From Pseudomonas costantinii (lineage in GTDB: Bacteria > Pseudomonadota > Gammaproteobacteria > Pseudomonadales > Pseudomonadaceae), in contig NZ_MDDR01000037.1 of assembly GCF_001870435.1 (NCBI RefSeq), positions 372,001 to 436,000 on the forward strand: DNA of 64,000 bases. The letters run 5' to 3'. The position numbers were made by a program, and so were the translations under genes. A model generated the notes under the pieces. It was not told the DNA's origin, did not search any database, and saw only the letters and a list, made by a program, of their open reading frames with translations. Of this stretch, positions 35,639-44,011 are shown in pieces (position 1 is the first letter of the stretch; the number at the start of each line of letters is the position of its first letter).

Positions 35639-35725
35639 CTGGGAGCTGGCTTGCTTGCGATGGCATCAACAGGGTTTGGCAGATAGACCGAGTCGTCAGC
35701 ATCGCAGGCAAGCCAGCTCCTACAT
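35639..35725. repeat. REPIN-like repeat, family A copy 2
   Basis: GGGAGCTGGCTTGCTTGCGAT and the facing ATCGCAGGCAAGCCAGCTCC lie about 40 bp apart between rlmF and valS. Arms share sequence with the copies at 32.3 and 38.8 kb. Confidence 0.82.
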
Positions 35726-35767
35726 TGATAGGGATTGCAGGGGAGAGCTTTAGTGTTTTCGGGGAAA

Positions 35768-35795
35768 AAAAAAGAGACCCGAAGGTCTCTTTTTT
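35768..35795 (-). terminator. Intrinsic terminator after valS
   Basis: GAGACC-CGAA-GGTCTC (35774-35789) flanked by A9 and T6 runs, 15 bp past the valS stop. Confidence 0.9.
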
Positions 35796-35809
35796 ATACG
35801 GGTTCCACC

Positions 35810-38656
35810 TTACAGGCTGGATATCCGCGCATGTTGCTCCGCCAGTTTGCCCAGGGCTTGTTCAGCCTCGGCCAGTTTGGCGCGTTCTTTGTCGATCACT
35901 TCAGCCGGAGCCTTGTCGACGAACGCTGCGTTGGACAGCTTGCCGCCCACTCGCTGCACTTCGCCTTGCAGGCGCAGGATTTCCTTGTCGAGACGGGCCA
36001 GTTCTGCGCCCTTGTCGATCAAGCCGGCCATCGGCACCAGCACTTCCATCTCACCGACCAATGCGGTCGCCGACAGTGGTGCTTCGGCGCCAGGGGCCAA
36101 TACGGTGATCGACTCCAGCTTCGCCAGCTTCTTGAGCAACGCATCGTTCTCGGTGAGGCGACGCTGATCCTCGCTACTGGCGTTCTTCACGAACACTGCC
36201 AGTGGCTTGCCCGGCCCAATGTTCATCTCGGCGCGAATGTTACGCGTGCCCATCATCAGGGTCTTGAGCCATTCGATATCGCTTTCGGCCGCCTCATCAA
36301 TGCGCGCTTCGTTGGCCACCGGCCAAGGCTGCAGCATGATGGTTTTGCCTTCGATACCGGCCAGCGGCGCGATGCGCTGCCAGATTTCTTCGGTGATGAA
36401 CGGCATGAACGGATGCGCCAGACGCAGTGCCACTTCCAATACGCGCACCAGCGTGCGACGAGTGCCGCGTTGGCGTTCGATTGGCGAGTTTTCGTCCCAC
36501 AGCACGGGCTTGGACAGTTCGAGGTACCAGTCGCAATACTGGTTCCAGATGAACTCGTACAAGGCCTGTGCGGCCAGGTCGAAGCGGAACTGGTCGAGTT
36601 GGCGGGTCACTTCGGCTTCGGTGCGTTGCAGCTGCGAAATGATCCAGCGGTCGGCCAGGGACAGTTCGACGGCTTCGCCGTTCTGACCGCAGTCTTCGCC
36701 TTTATCCAGCACGTAGCGCGCCGCGTTCCAGATCTTGTTGCAGAAGTTGCGATAGCCTTCGACGCGGCCCATGTCGAACTTGATGTCGCGACCGGTGGAT
36801 GCCAGCGAGCAGAACGTGAAGCGCAGGGCGTCGGTGCCGTAGCTGGCGATGCCGCCTTCGAACTCGTCGCGGGTCTGCTTCTCGATCTTCTTCGCCAGTT
36901 TCGGCTGCATCAGGCCCGAAGTGCGTTTCTGCACCAGAGTTTCCAGGTCGATACCGTCGATGATGTCCAATGGGTCCAGGACGTTGCCCTTGGACTTGGA
37001 CATCTTCTGGCCCTGGCCATCACGCACCAGGCCGTGTACGTACACAGTCTTGAACGGAACCTGCGGCGTACCATCCTCGTTCTTCACCAGGTGCATGGTC
37101 AGCATGATCATCCGGGCAACCCAGAAGAAAATGATGTCGAAACCGGTAACCAGCACGTCGGTGGAGTGGAATTTTTTCAGGAAATCGGTCTGCTGCGGCC
37201 AGCCCAGGGTGGAGAAGGTCCACAGACCCGAGCTGAACCACGTGTCCAGTACGTCGTTGTCCTGTTGCAGCGCCACGTCCGGACCGAGGTTGTGCTTGGC
37301 ACGTACTTCGGCTTCATCGCGGCCTACATAGACCTTGCCCGATTCGTCGTACCAGGCCGGAATGCGGTGGCCCCACCACAACTGACGGCTGATGCACCAA
37401 TCCTGGATGTCACGCATCCACGAGAAGTACATGTTCTCGTACTGTTTCGGCACGAACTGGATGCGGCCATCTTCCACTGCGGCAATGGCAGGTTCTGCCA
37501 GCGGCTTGGTGGATACATACCATTGGTCGGTCAGCCACGGTTCGATCACGGTGCCGGAGCGGTCGCCTTTCGGCACTTTCAGGCCGTGGTCGTCGACGCT
37601 GACCAGCAGGCCAGCGGCGTCGAACGCAGCAACGATCTGCTTGCGGGCTTCGAAACGGTCGAGGCCGGCGTATTCGGCCGGGATCTTACCGTCGATGCTG
37701 TCGTTCAGCGTGCCGTCCAGGTTGAACACCTGGCAGGCCGGCAGTACGGCGGCGTTCTTGTCGAAGATGTTCAGCAGCGGCAGGTTGTGGCGCTTGCCGA
37801 CTTCGTAGTCGTTGAAGTCGTGGGCCGGGGTGATTTTCACACAGCCGGTGCCGAATTCAGGGTCGCAGTAGTCGTCCGCGATGATCGGGATACGGCGGCC
37901 TACCAGCGGCAGTTCGACGAACTTGCCGATCAGCGCCTTGTAGCGCTCGTCTTCCGGGTTAACGGCCACGGCGGCATCGCCGAGCATGGTTTCCGGACGG
38001 GTGGTGGCGACGATCAGGTAATCGTTGCCCTCAGCGGTTTTGACGCCATCGGCCAGCGGGTACTTGAGGTTCCACAGGAAGCCTTTCTCGTCGTGGTTTT
38101 CCACTTCGAGGTCGGAAATCGCCGTGTGCAACTTGGTGTCCCAGTTGACCAGGCGCTTGCCGCGGTAGATCAAGCCGTCTTCGTGCAGGCGCACAAAGGC
38201 TTCTTTCACGGATTCCGACAGACCATCGTCCATGGTGAAGCGCTCGCGGCTCCAGTCTACGGACGAACCCAGGCGACGGATTTGACGGCTGATATTGCCG
38301 CCGGACTGGTCTTTCCATTCCCAGATCTTTTCCAGGAATTTCTCGCGACCCAAGTCGTGACGGTTCTGGCCGGTGGCTTCGAGTTGGCGTTCCACCAGCA
38401 TTTGGGTGGCAATACCGGCGTGGTCGGTGCCCGGCTGCCACAGGGTGTTGCGGCCCTGCATGCGGCGGAAACGGATCAGCGCATCCATGATCGCATTGTT
38501 GAAGCCATGGCCCATGTGCAGGCTGCCAGTGACGTTCGGTGGCGGAATCATGATGGTGTACGAGTCGCCCGCACCTTGTGGGGCGAAATAATTCTCGGAC
38601 TCCCAAGTCTGGTACCAGGAAGTTTCAATAGCGTGCGGCTGGTAGGTCTTATCCAT
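35810..38656 (-). CDS. valS: Valyl-tRNA synthetase
   Basis: 948 residues. Charges tRNA-Val. The class-I signatures PPPNVTGSLHMGHG (HIGH) and KMSKSKGN (KMSKS) are both present, as are the editing domain and the C-terminal coiled-coil arm (VPMAGLIDKGAELARLDKEI). Starts MDKTYQPHAIETSWYQTW at 38656; 24 in-frame bases upstream are unlikely to be translated. Last gene of a pepA-holC-(132-aa gene)-valS order. Confidence 0.98.
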   Translation of the reverse strand: MDKTYQPHAIETSWYQTWESENYFAPQGAGDSYTIMIPPPNVTGSLHMGHGFNNAIMDALIRFRRMQGRNTLWQPGTDHAGIATQMLVERQLEATGQNRHDLGREKFLEKIWEWKDQSGGNISRQIRRLGSSVDWSRERFTMDDGLSESVKEAFVRLHEDGLIYRGKRLVNWDTKLHTAISDLEVENHDEKGFLWNLKYPLADGVKTAEGNDYLIVATTRPETMLGDAAVAVNPEDERYKALIGKFVELPLVGRRIPIIADDYCDPEFGTGCVKITPAHDFNDYEVGKRHNLPLLNIFDKNAAVLPACQVFNLDGTLNDSIDGKIPAEYAGLDRFEARKQIVAAFDAAGLLVSVDDHGLKVPKGDRSGTVIEPWLTDQWYVSTKPLAEPAIAAVEDGRIQFVPKQYENMYFSWMRDIQDWCISRQLWWGHRIPAWYDESGKVYVGRDEAEVRAKHNLGPDVALQQDNDVLDTWFSSGLWTFSTLGWPQQTDFLKKFHSTDVLVTGFDIIFFWVARMIMLTMHLVKNEDGTPQVPFKTVYVHGLVRDGQGQKMSKSKGNVLDPLDIIDGIDLETLVQKRTSGLMQPKLAKKIEKQTRDEFEGGIASYGTDALRFTFCSLASTGRDIKFDMGRVEGYRNFCNKIWNAARYVLDKGEDCGQNGEAVELSLADRWIISQLQRTEAEVTRQLDQFRFDLAAQALYEFIWNQYCDWYLELSKPVLWDENSPIERQRGTRRTLVRVLEVALRLAHPFMPFITEEIWQRIAPLAGIEGKTIMLQPWPVANEARIDEAAESDIEWLKTLMMGTRNIRAEMNIGPGKPLAVFVKNASSEDQRRLTENDALLKKLAKLESITVLAPGAEAPLSATALVGEMEVLVPMAGLIDKGAELARLDKEILRLQGEVQRVGGKLSNAAFVDKAPAEVIDKERAKLAEAEQALGKLAEQHARISSL

Positions 38657-38761
38657 GCGCGGCGGGACCCTAGTTGGCATTTATTCAGGAAAGCCGGCAA
38701 GTATAACGGGGGATAGGGGAGAGGGCGAGTTGAAGACGGGTTAAAGGTAGATGGACAACCA

Positions 38762-38852
38762 ATGTGGGAGCTGGCTTGCCTGCGATGGCGTTTTCTCAGT
38801 CAGCATCTTCTGTAACTGATACACCGATATCGCAGGCAAGCCGGCTCCCACA
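38762..38852. repeat. REPIN-like repeat, family A copy 3
   Basis: TGTGGGAGCTGGCTTGCCTG and the facing CAGGCAAGCCGGCTCCCACA form a long imperfect inverted repeat with about 50 bp between the arms, located between valS and the 132-residue gene. Confidence 0.85.
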
Positions 38853-38869
38853 AGGATTTGTACTCAAAC

Positions 38870-39268
38870 TCAGGATTGGTATTGGCTGAGCAACCGCTCC
38901 ATCCGCGCATCCATCCGGCGCTTGATTTCGGTTTCGATATGCGGGGCAAAGTCGTCGATCACGTCTTGCATGATCAGTTGCGCGGCGGCGCGCAGTTCGT
39001 TGTCCAGGTGCAGCAGCAGGGCGTCGGGTGCCTTTTCAGTGGCAGCGGCAACCGGTGCGGGTTCTGCTACGGGGGGTGTTGCAACAGGTTCAGGCGCAGC
39101 GTGTTTGCCACCGACCATGTCGAACAACAGTGGAATCTGTACCTCGCCGTCAACCGAGTCGGTCAGCAGCGGCGGTTGCAAGTCATCATCACCGAGCAAC
39201 TGGCGGATCGACTCGAGGTCATCCAGCAGGTGGTCGTCTTTTTTTACAGGGTTGGGAGTGTCCATCAT
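38870..39268 (-). CDS. Conserved hypothetical protein between holC and valS
   Basis: 132 residues from the ATG at 39268. It has an acidic N-terminus with LLDDLESIRQLLGDD, a Pro/Ala-rich linker (APEPVATPPVAEPAPVAAA), and a C-terminal amphipathic helix region (LRAAAQLIMQDVIDDFAPHI). Starts 4 bp after holC, so it is co-translated with the DNA polymerase III chi subunit. I know a hypothetical gene at this place in other pseudomonads but no function. Confidence 0.75.
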   Translation of the reverse strand: MMDTPNPVKKDDHLLDDLESIRQLLGDDDLQPPLLTDSVDGEVQIPLLFDMVGGKHAAPEPVATPPVAEPAPVAAATEKAPDALLLHLDNELRAAAQLIMQDVIDDFAPHIETEIKRRMDARMERLLSQYQS

Positions 39269-39272
39269 GTGC

Positions 39273-39701
39273 TCAAAGTCGTTGTAGCCGGTGATCTTGC
39301 AGAGGATAGCCCTGTTCGCGGTAGAAACGGAAACTCTCCCGCGCGGCCTGACGAATAGCCGGGTCTTCCACCACCACTTCTGCCACACGGGCAAAAGCTT
39401 TGGCAAAGGCCGGTACTTTCAGGTCCAGGTTGACCAGCAGGTCATGGTGATCGCCGCAACTGTCGCCTAAACCCAGCACAACCAGGCCTTCGGGCTCCGA
39501 CTCGGCGGGGCCGTGGGGCACGAAGCTTTCGCCCTTGAAGCGCCATAGACGGGCGTCGAGGTCATCGCGTTGGGCGGCATCGCTGCAATGCAGGTAGATG
39601 CGGTGCCCCATGCGCCAGGCTTTTTCGGTGAGTTTGCAGGCAAAGTCCAGGCGCGCGGACGGATCGGCGCTGGGCAATATATAGAAGTCGACTTGGGTCA
39701 T
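39273..39701 (-). CDS. holC: DNA polymerase III chi subunit
   Basis: 142 residues beginning MTQVDFYILPSADPSARLDFACKL, the expected start for Pseudomonas HolC. Links the clamp loader to SSB at the replication fork. The family positions RIYLHCSDAAQRDDLDARLW and HGPAESEPEGLVVLG are present. ATG at 39701 chosen; the frame runs 21 bases further. Confidence 0.92.
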   Translation of the reverse strand: MTQVDFYILPSADPSARLDFACKLTEKAWRMGHRIYLHCSDAAQRDDLDARLWRFKGESFVPHGPAESEPEGLVVLGLGDSCGDHHDLLVNLDLKVPAFAKAFARVAEVVVEDPAIRQAARESFRFYREQGYPLQDHRLQRL

Positions 39702-39766
39702 TGGGGGTCCTGATAGCCGCACCGAAATTGCAGATACCGTTTAAATAAATCGGTCACCACGAAAGC

Positions 39767-39858
39767 CCGTAGCAGCTGTCGAGCGCAAGCGAGGCTGCGA
39801 TGCGGTGTATCAGGTACTCCGCCGACGCAGCCTCGCTTGCACTCGACAGCTGCTACGG
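39767..39858. repeat. REPIN-like repeat, family B
   Basis: GTAGCAGCTGTCGAGCGCAA (from 39769) with GCGAGGCTGCG, and the facing CGCAGCCTCGCTTGCACTCG then ACAGCTGCTAC (to 39856), form arms of about 31 bp. Different sequence from family A. Located between holC and pepA. Confidence 0.85.
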
Positions 39859-39895
39859 CCGGGGTGGCGCAATGGCGACCCCGGCGTCTTCAGTT

Positions 39896-41386
39896 TCAGG
39901 CTTTGGCGCGATCCAGCAGGTATTGGGTCAGCAGTGGAACCGGACGGCCAGTCGCGCCCTTGTCCTTGCCGCCGCTGGTCCAGGCCGTGCCGGCGATGTC
40001 CAGATGCGCCCAGTTGAAGTTTTTGGCAAAGCGCGACAGGAAGCAGGCCGCCGTGATGGTGCCGGCTTTCGGGCCGCCGATGTTGGCGATGTCGGCGAAC
40101 GGGCTGTCCAGCTGTTCCTGGTACTCATCGAACAGCGGCAGTTGCCAGGCGCGGTCGTCGGCCGCCTTGCCGGCGCTGAGCAGTTGCTCGATCAGTTCGT
40201 CGCTGTTACCCAGCAGGCCCGACGTGTGGGAGCCCAGGGCAACGATGCAGGCACCGGTCAGGGTGGCGATGTCGATCACGGCTTGCGGCTTGAAGCGCTC
40301 GGCGTAGGTCAGGGCATCGCACAGCACCAGGCGACCTTCGGCGTCGGTGTTGAGGATTTCAACGGTCTGGCCGCTCAGGGTGGTGACGATGTCGCCCGGA
40401 CGGGTTGCGCCGCCGCTCGGCATGTTCTCGGCACACGCCAGGATGCACACCAGGTTGATCGGCAGCTTGAGTTCAAGCACGGCACGCAGGGTACCGAAGA
40501 CACTGGCGGCGCCGCCCATGTCGTACTTCATCTCATCCATGCCCAGGCCTGGCTTGAGGCTGATACCGCCGGTGTCGAAGGTGATGCCTTTGCCGACCAG
40601 GGCATAAGGCTTCTCGGACTTCTTGCCGCCGTTGTATTGCATCACGATCAGGCGTGGCGGCTGGTCGCTGCCCTGGCCCACGGCATAGAACGAGCCCATG
40701 CCCAGTTCTTTGATTTTCTTCTCGTCCAGGACTTCGACTTTCAGGCCCTTGAACTCCTTGCCCAACGCCTTGGCTTGTTCGCCCAGGTAAATCGGGTGGC
40801 AGATATTCGGCGGCAGGTTGCCCAAATCACGGGTGAACGACATGCCGTTGGCGATGGCCTGGGCGTGAGTCAGAGCGCGTTCGACTTCAGCCTGGGCGGC
40901 CTTAATGGTCAGCAGGGTGATTTTTTTCAGGGCGCGAGGTTCGGCTTTCTGGCTCTTGAACTGGTCGAAGAGGTAGCCGCCGTCCAGCAGGCTTTCGGCC
41001 AGCAGACGGGTCTTACCGTAGCTGTCGCGGCCTTTTACGACGATTTCATCGAGTGCCAGTGCCGCATCGCTGCCGCCCAGGCCCTTGAGGGTGTTGAGGA
41101 TGGCGCTGATGATCTTGCGGAACGGACGGTCGCCCAGTTCCGCGTCCTTGCCCACGCCCACCAGCAATACGCGGTCGGCTTTAAGGTTAGGCAAACTTTG
41201 CAGCAGCAGGCTCTGGCCGACTTTGCCGGCCAGGTCGCCGCGCTTGAGGACGGCGCTGATGGCGCCACCGCTCAGTTCATCCAGTTGCTTGGCGGCGACG
41301 CCGAGCTTGCGGCCTTCGCCGACAGCGACCACGAGGGTGGCGGTTTTCAACGTTTCGGGGCTAACGCTTTTTACAACCAATTCCAT
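39896..41386 (-). CDS. pepA: Leucyl aminopeptidase PepA
   Basis: 496 residues. Dinuclear-metal M17 aminopeptidase; E. coli PepA also binds DNA in cer recombination. The signature NTDAEGRLVL is present (blocks GKGITFDTGGISLKPG, EILNTDAEGRLVLCDAL). ATG at 41386 (MELVVKSVSPETLK); the frame is open 198 bases upstream without family sequence. Divergent from lptF with 283 bp between. Confidence 0.96.
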   Translation of the reverse strand: MELVVKSVSPETLKTATLVVAVGEGRKLGVAAKQLDELSGGAISAVLKRGDLAGKVGQSLLLQSLPNLKADRVLLVGVGKDAELGDRPFRKIISAILNTLKGLGGSDAALALDEIVVKGRDSYGKTRLLAESLLDGGYLFDQFKSQKAEPRALKKITLLTIKAAQAEVERALTHAQAIANGMSFTRDLGNLPPNICHPIYLGEQAKALGKEFKGLKVEVLDEKKIKELGMGSFYAVGQGSDQPPRLIVMQYNGGKKSEKPYALVGKGITFDTGGISLKPGLGMDEMKYDMGGAASVFGTLRAVLELKLPINLVCILACAENMPSGGATRPGDIVTTLSGQTVEILNTDAEGRLVLCDALTYAERFKPQAVIDIATLTGACIVALGSHTSGLLGNSDELIEQLLSAGKAADDRAWQLPLFDEYQEQLDSPFADIANIGGPKAGTITAACFLSRFAKNFNWAHLDIAGTAWTSGGKDKGATGRPVPLLTQYLLDRAKA

Positions 41387-41669
41387 TTTCGGGTCCCTTA
41401 TCAAGGTCTGTGAGCCTGGCGTCTGTACGCAGGCTTTAAAGCTAGGCAGCTGTGTAAACCGCCCGCGACAAAGGCCGCAGTTTGAACCTCGCCGGAGGAG
41501 CCTGACAACCCTTGCCGCATGCTTTGTGCACGCGTACGAGCAAGCTCCGTGACAGGCGCGGCCAATCACAGGATAATGCGCCATCTTTTTAGCCGGCCCG
41601 TGTAAACGGGTCGACTCGATATGCTTGCTTGTTTGGCCGCCTTAGCCTGACAACCCTGGAGTGTCTGGT

Positions 41670-42788
41670 TTGATTGTCTTCCGTTATCTGTCCCGCGAAG
41701 TCCTGTTGACCCTGAGTGCCGTGAGTGCGGTATTGCTGGTCATCACCATGAGTGGTCGTTTCGTCAAATTCCTTGCCCAGGCGGCTTCGGGCGCTTTGGA
41801 TCCGGGCTCGTTGTTCCTGATCATGGGCTTTCGCCTGCCGGGGTTTTTGCAACTGATCCTGCCGCTTGGCCTGTTCCTCGGCATTCTGCTGGCCTATGGC
41901 CGGTTGTATCTTGAAAGTGAAATGACCGTGCTATCGGCCACCGGTATGAGCCAGCAGCGTCTGTTGGCCATGACCATGGTGCCGGCTGCCGGCGTTGCCT
42001 TGGTGGTGGCCTGGTTGAGCATGAGCCTGGCGCCCCAGGGCGCCATGCAGTTTCAACTGCTGCTGAACAAACAGGATGCGATGACCGAGTTCGACACCCT
42101 CGAGCCTGGGCGCTTTCAAGCGCTCAATGACGGCACGCGGGTAACCTATACCGAAACCATGACGGAAGACCGTGCCAACCTCGGCGGCGTGTTTATTTCC
42201 CAGAAAAACCTGGGGCAGAACCAGAAAGACCGTGGCATTTCGATTCTGGTTGCCGACAGTGGGCGCCAGGAAGTGCGCCCTGACGGTAGCCGTTACCTGA
42301 TCCTGGAAAATGGCTACCGTTACGACGGCAGCCCTGGGCTGGCGGACTATCGGGCGATCAAATACGACACGTATGGCGTCATGCTGGCCAGGCCTGAGAT
42401 AAGTGAAGAAGTGACTGACCGCGATGCACTCCCGACTGCATCGCTTCTAGGCAGCAAGGAACTGCGCTCCATCGCCGAGCTGCAATGGCGCCTTTCCCTG
42501 CCGCTGCTGGTGTTTATCGTGACCTTGATGGCCGTGCCGCTGGCCCGCGTCAACCCACGCCAGGGCCGTTTCCTCAAGCTGTTACCGGCGATCCTGCTGT
42601 ACATGGCCTACCTGACCATGCTGATTTCCGCCCGTGGTTCCTTGGAAAAAGGCAACTTGTCGCCGACCCTGGGCCTGTGGTGGGTGCACGGGATCTTCCT
42701 GGTGATCGGCCTGGGGCTGCTCTACTGGGAACCTATACGTCTGAAAATGAAGAGCCGTCGTGGCCTGAAGGAGTTGGCGCGTGACTAA
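41670..42788 (+). CDS. lptF: LPS export permease LptF
   Basis: 372 residues. Inner-membrane subunit of LptB2FG that extracts lipopolysaccharide. Six membrane helices with a periplasmic beta-jellyroll between helices 3 and 4; YGRLYLESEMTVLSATGMS is the coupling-helix region. I prefer the TTG at 41670 (MIVFRYLSRE, GGAG 8 bases upstream) over the in-frame GTG at 41661, because it gives the usual N-terminus. Overlaps lptG by 8 bp. Confidence 0.94.
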   Translation: MIVFRYLSREVLLTLSAVSAVLLVITMSGRFVKFLAQAASGALDPGSLFLIMGFRLPGFLQLILPLGLFLGILLAYGRLYLESEMTVLSATGMSQQRLLAMTMVPAAGVALVVAWLSMSLAPQGAMQFQLLLNKQDAMTEFDTLEPGRFQALNDGTRVTYTETMTEDRANLGGVFISQKNLGQNQKDRGISILVADSGRQEVRPDGSRYLILENGYRYDGSPGLADYRAIKYDTYGVMLARPEISEEVTDRDALPTASLLGSKELRSIAELQWRLSLPLLVFIVTLMAVPLARVNPRQGRFLKLLPAILLYMAYLTMLISARGSLEKGNLSPTLGLWWVHGIFLVIGLGLLYWEPIRLKMKSRRGLKELARD

Positions 42789-43860
42789 GCTCGATCGCTA
42801 CATTGGTAGCAGCGTACTGATCGCCATTCTGGCGGTGCTGGGTATTATCCTGGGCTTGGCCTCGCTGTTCGCCTTCATTGATGAAGTGGGTAACGTCACC
42901 GACACCTACACGGTCATGGATGTATTGAGCTACGTAGCGCTGACTGCGCCCCGTCGGCTCTACGACATGATGCCGATGGCCGCGCTGATCGGTTGCCTGA
43001 TCGGCCTGGGCAGCCTGGCCAGCAACAGTGAACTGACCATCATGCGGGCGGCGGGTGTTTCCATCGGCCGTATCGTCTGGGCGGTGATGAAGCCGATGCT
43101 GTTGCTGATGGCCTGCAGCGTGCTGATCGGCGAATACGTAGCGCCACCGTCCGAGGCGACGGCCCAGGCCAATCGCGCCCTGGCCCAGGGTTCGGGTGAC
43201 GCGCAAAGCGCCAGGCACGGCCTATGGCATCGCCAGGGTGATGAGTTTATCCACATCAACGCCGTGCAGCCGGGCGGCCTGTTGATTGGTGTGACGCGCT
43301 ATACGTTCGACAAAGAGCGGCACATGTTGACCTCCAGTTTCGCCAAGCGCGCGCAGTACAGCGCCGAGAAATGGGAACTGAGCGACGTCACCACCACCTA
43401 CTTCCGCAATGTGGGCCAAGGCACCAAGGCCAGCACCGAAGTCATCAATGTGCCGACCGAGCCATGGGACATCGCCCTGAAGCCGGAACTGCTCAATACT
43501 GTGGTGATGATCCCGGAAAGCCTGCCGATCTCCGGGTTGTGGAGCTATATCCACTACCTCAAGGACCAGGGCCTGAATAACGGTCGCTACTGGCTGGCAT
43601 TCTGGGTCAAGGTGTTGCAGCCGGTGGTGACCGCTGCGCTGGTATTGATGGCGATCTCGTTCATCTTCGGCCCGTTGCGCTCCGTGACCCTCGGCCAGCG
43701 GGTGTTTACCGGCGTGCTGGTGGGCTTCACCTTCCGCATCGCCCAGGACTTGCTCGGCCCGTCGAGCCTGGTGTTCGGTTTCTCGCCGCTGTTTGCGGTG
43801 CTGGTGCCGACCGTCATATGTGCCCTGGCAGGGTTCTGGCTGTTGCGTAGAGCCGGTTGA
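42781..43860 (+). CDS. lptG: LPS export permease LptG
   Basis: 359 residues. Partner of LptF with the same fold: helices near 10-32, 60-80 and 100-120, a jellyroll domain, then three C-terminal helices. The coupling motif SLASNSELTIMRAAGVS is present. GTG start inside the end of lptF. Confidence 0.95.
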   Translation: MTKLDRYIGSSVLIAILAVLGIILGLASLFAFIDEVGNVTDTYTVMDVLSYVALTAPRRLYDMMPMAALIGCLIGLGSLASNSELTIMRAAGVSIGRIVWAVMKPMLLLMACSVLIGEYVAPPSEATAQANRALAQGSGDAQSARHGLWHRQGDEFIHINAVQPGGLLIGVTRYTFDKERHMLTSSFAKRAQYSAEKWELSDVTTTYFRNVGQGTKASTEVINVPTEPWDIALKPELLNTVVMIPESLPISGLWSYIHYLKDQGLNNGRYWLAFWVKVLQPVVTAALVLMAISFIFGPLRSVTLGQRVFTGVLVGFTFRIAQDLLGPSSLVFGFSPLFAVLVPTVICALAGFWLLRRAG

Positions 43861-43877
43861 TAGCGCGCTTATGAACA

Positions 43878-43911
43878 AAAAATGCCCCGCTCGAGAGAAC
43901 GGGGCATTTTT
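43878..43911 (+). terminator. Intrinsic terminator after lptG
   Basis: AAAAATGCCCCG and CGGGGCATTTTT form a 12-bp stem with a 10-base loop, 18 bp beyond the lptG stop. Confidence 0.92.
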
Positions 43912-44011
43912 GTTCTGGTCAGCAAAGATGACGTCTGGCCTGAGCATCAGGTACAATTCCCGGCTATTTTTCAGCGGGCAATCTGCCTGCAGCCTTTTTG
44001 AGTGTTGATCC

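Noticed and set aside
35735..38716. Open frame of 993 codons antisense to valS
   Set aside because: Shadow of the GC-rich valS codon pattern; no family signature, while valS has complete synthetase motifs.
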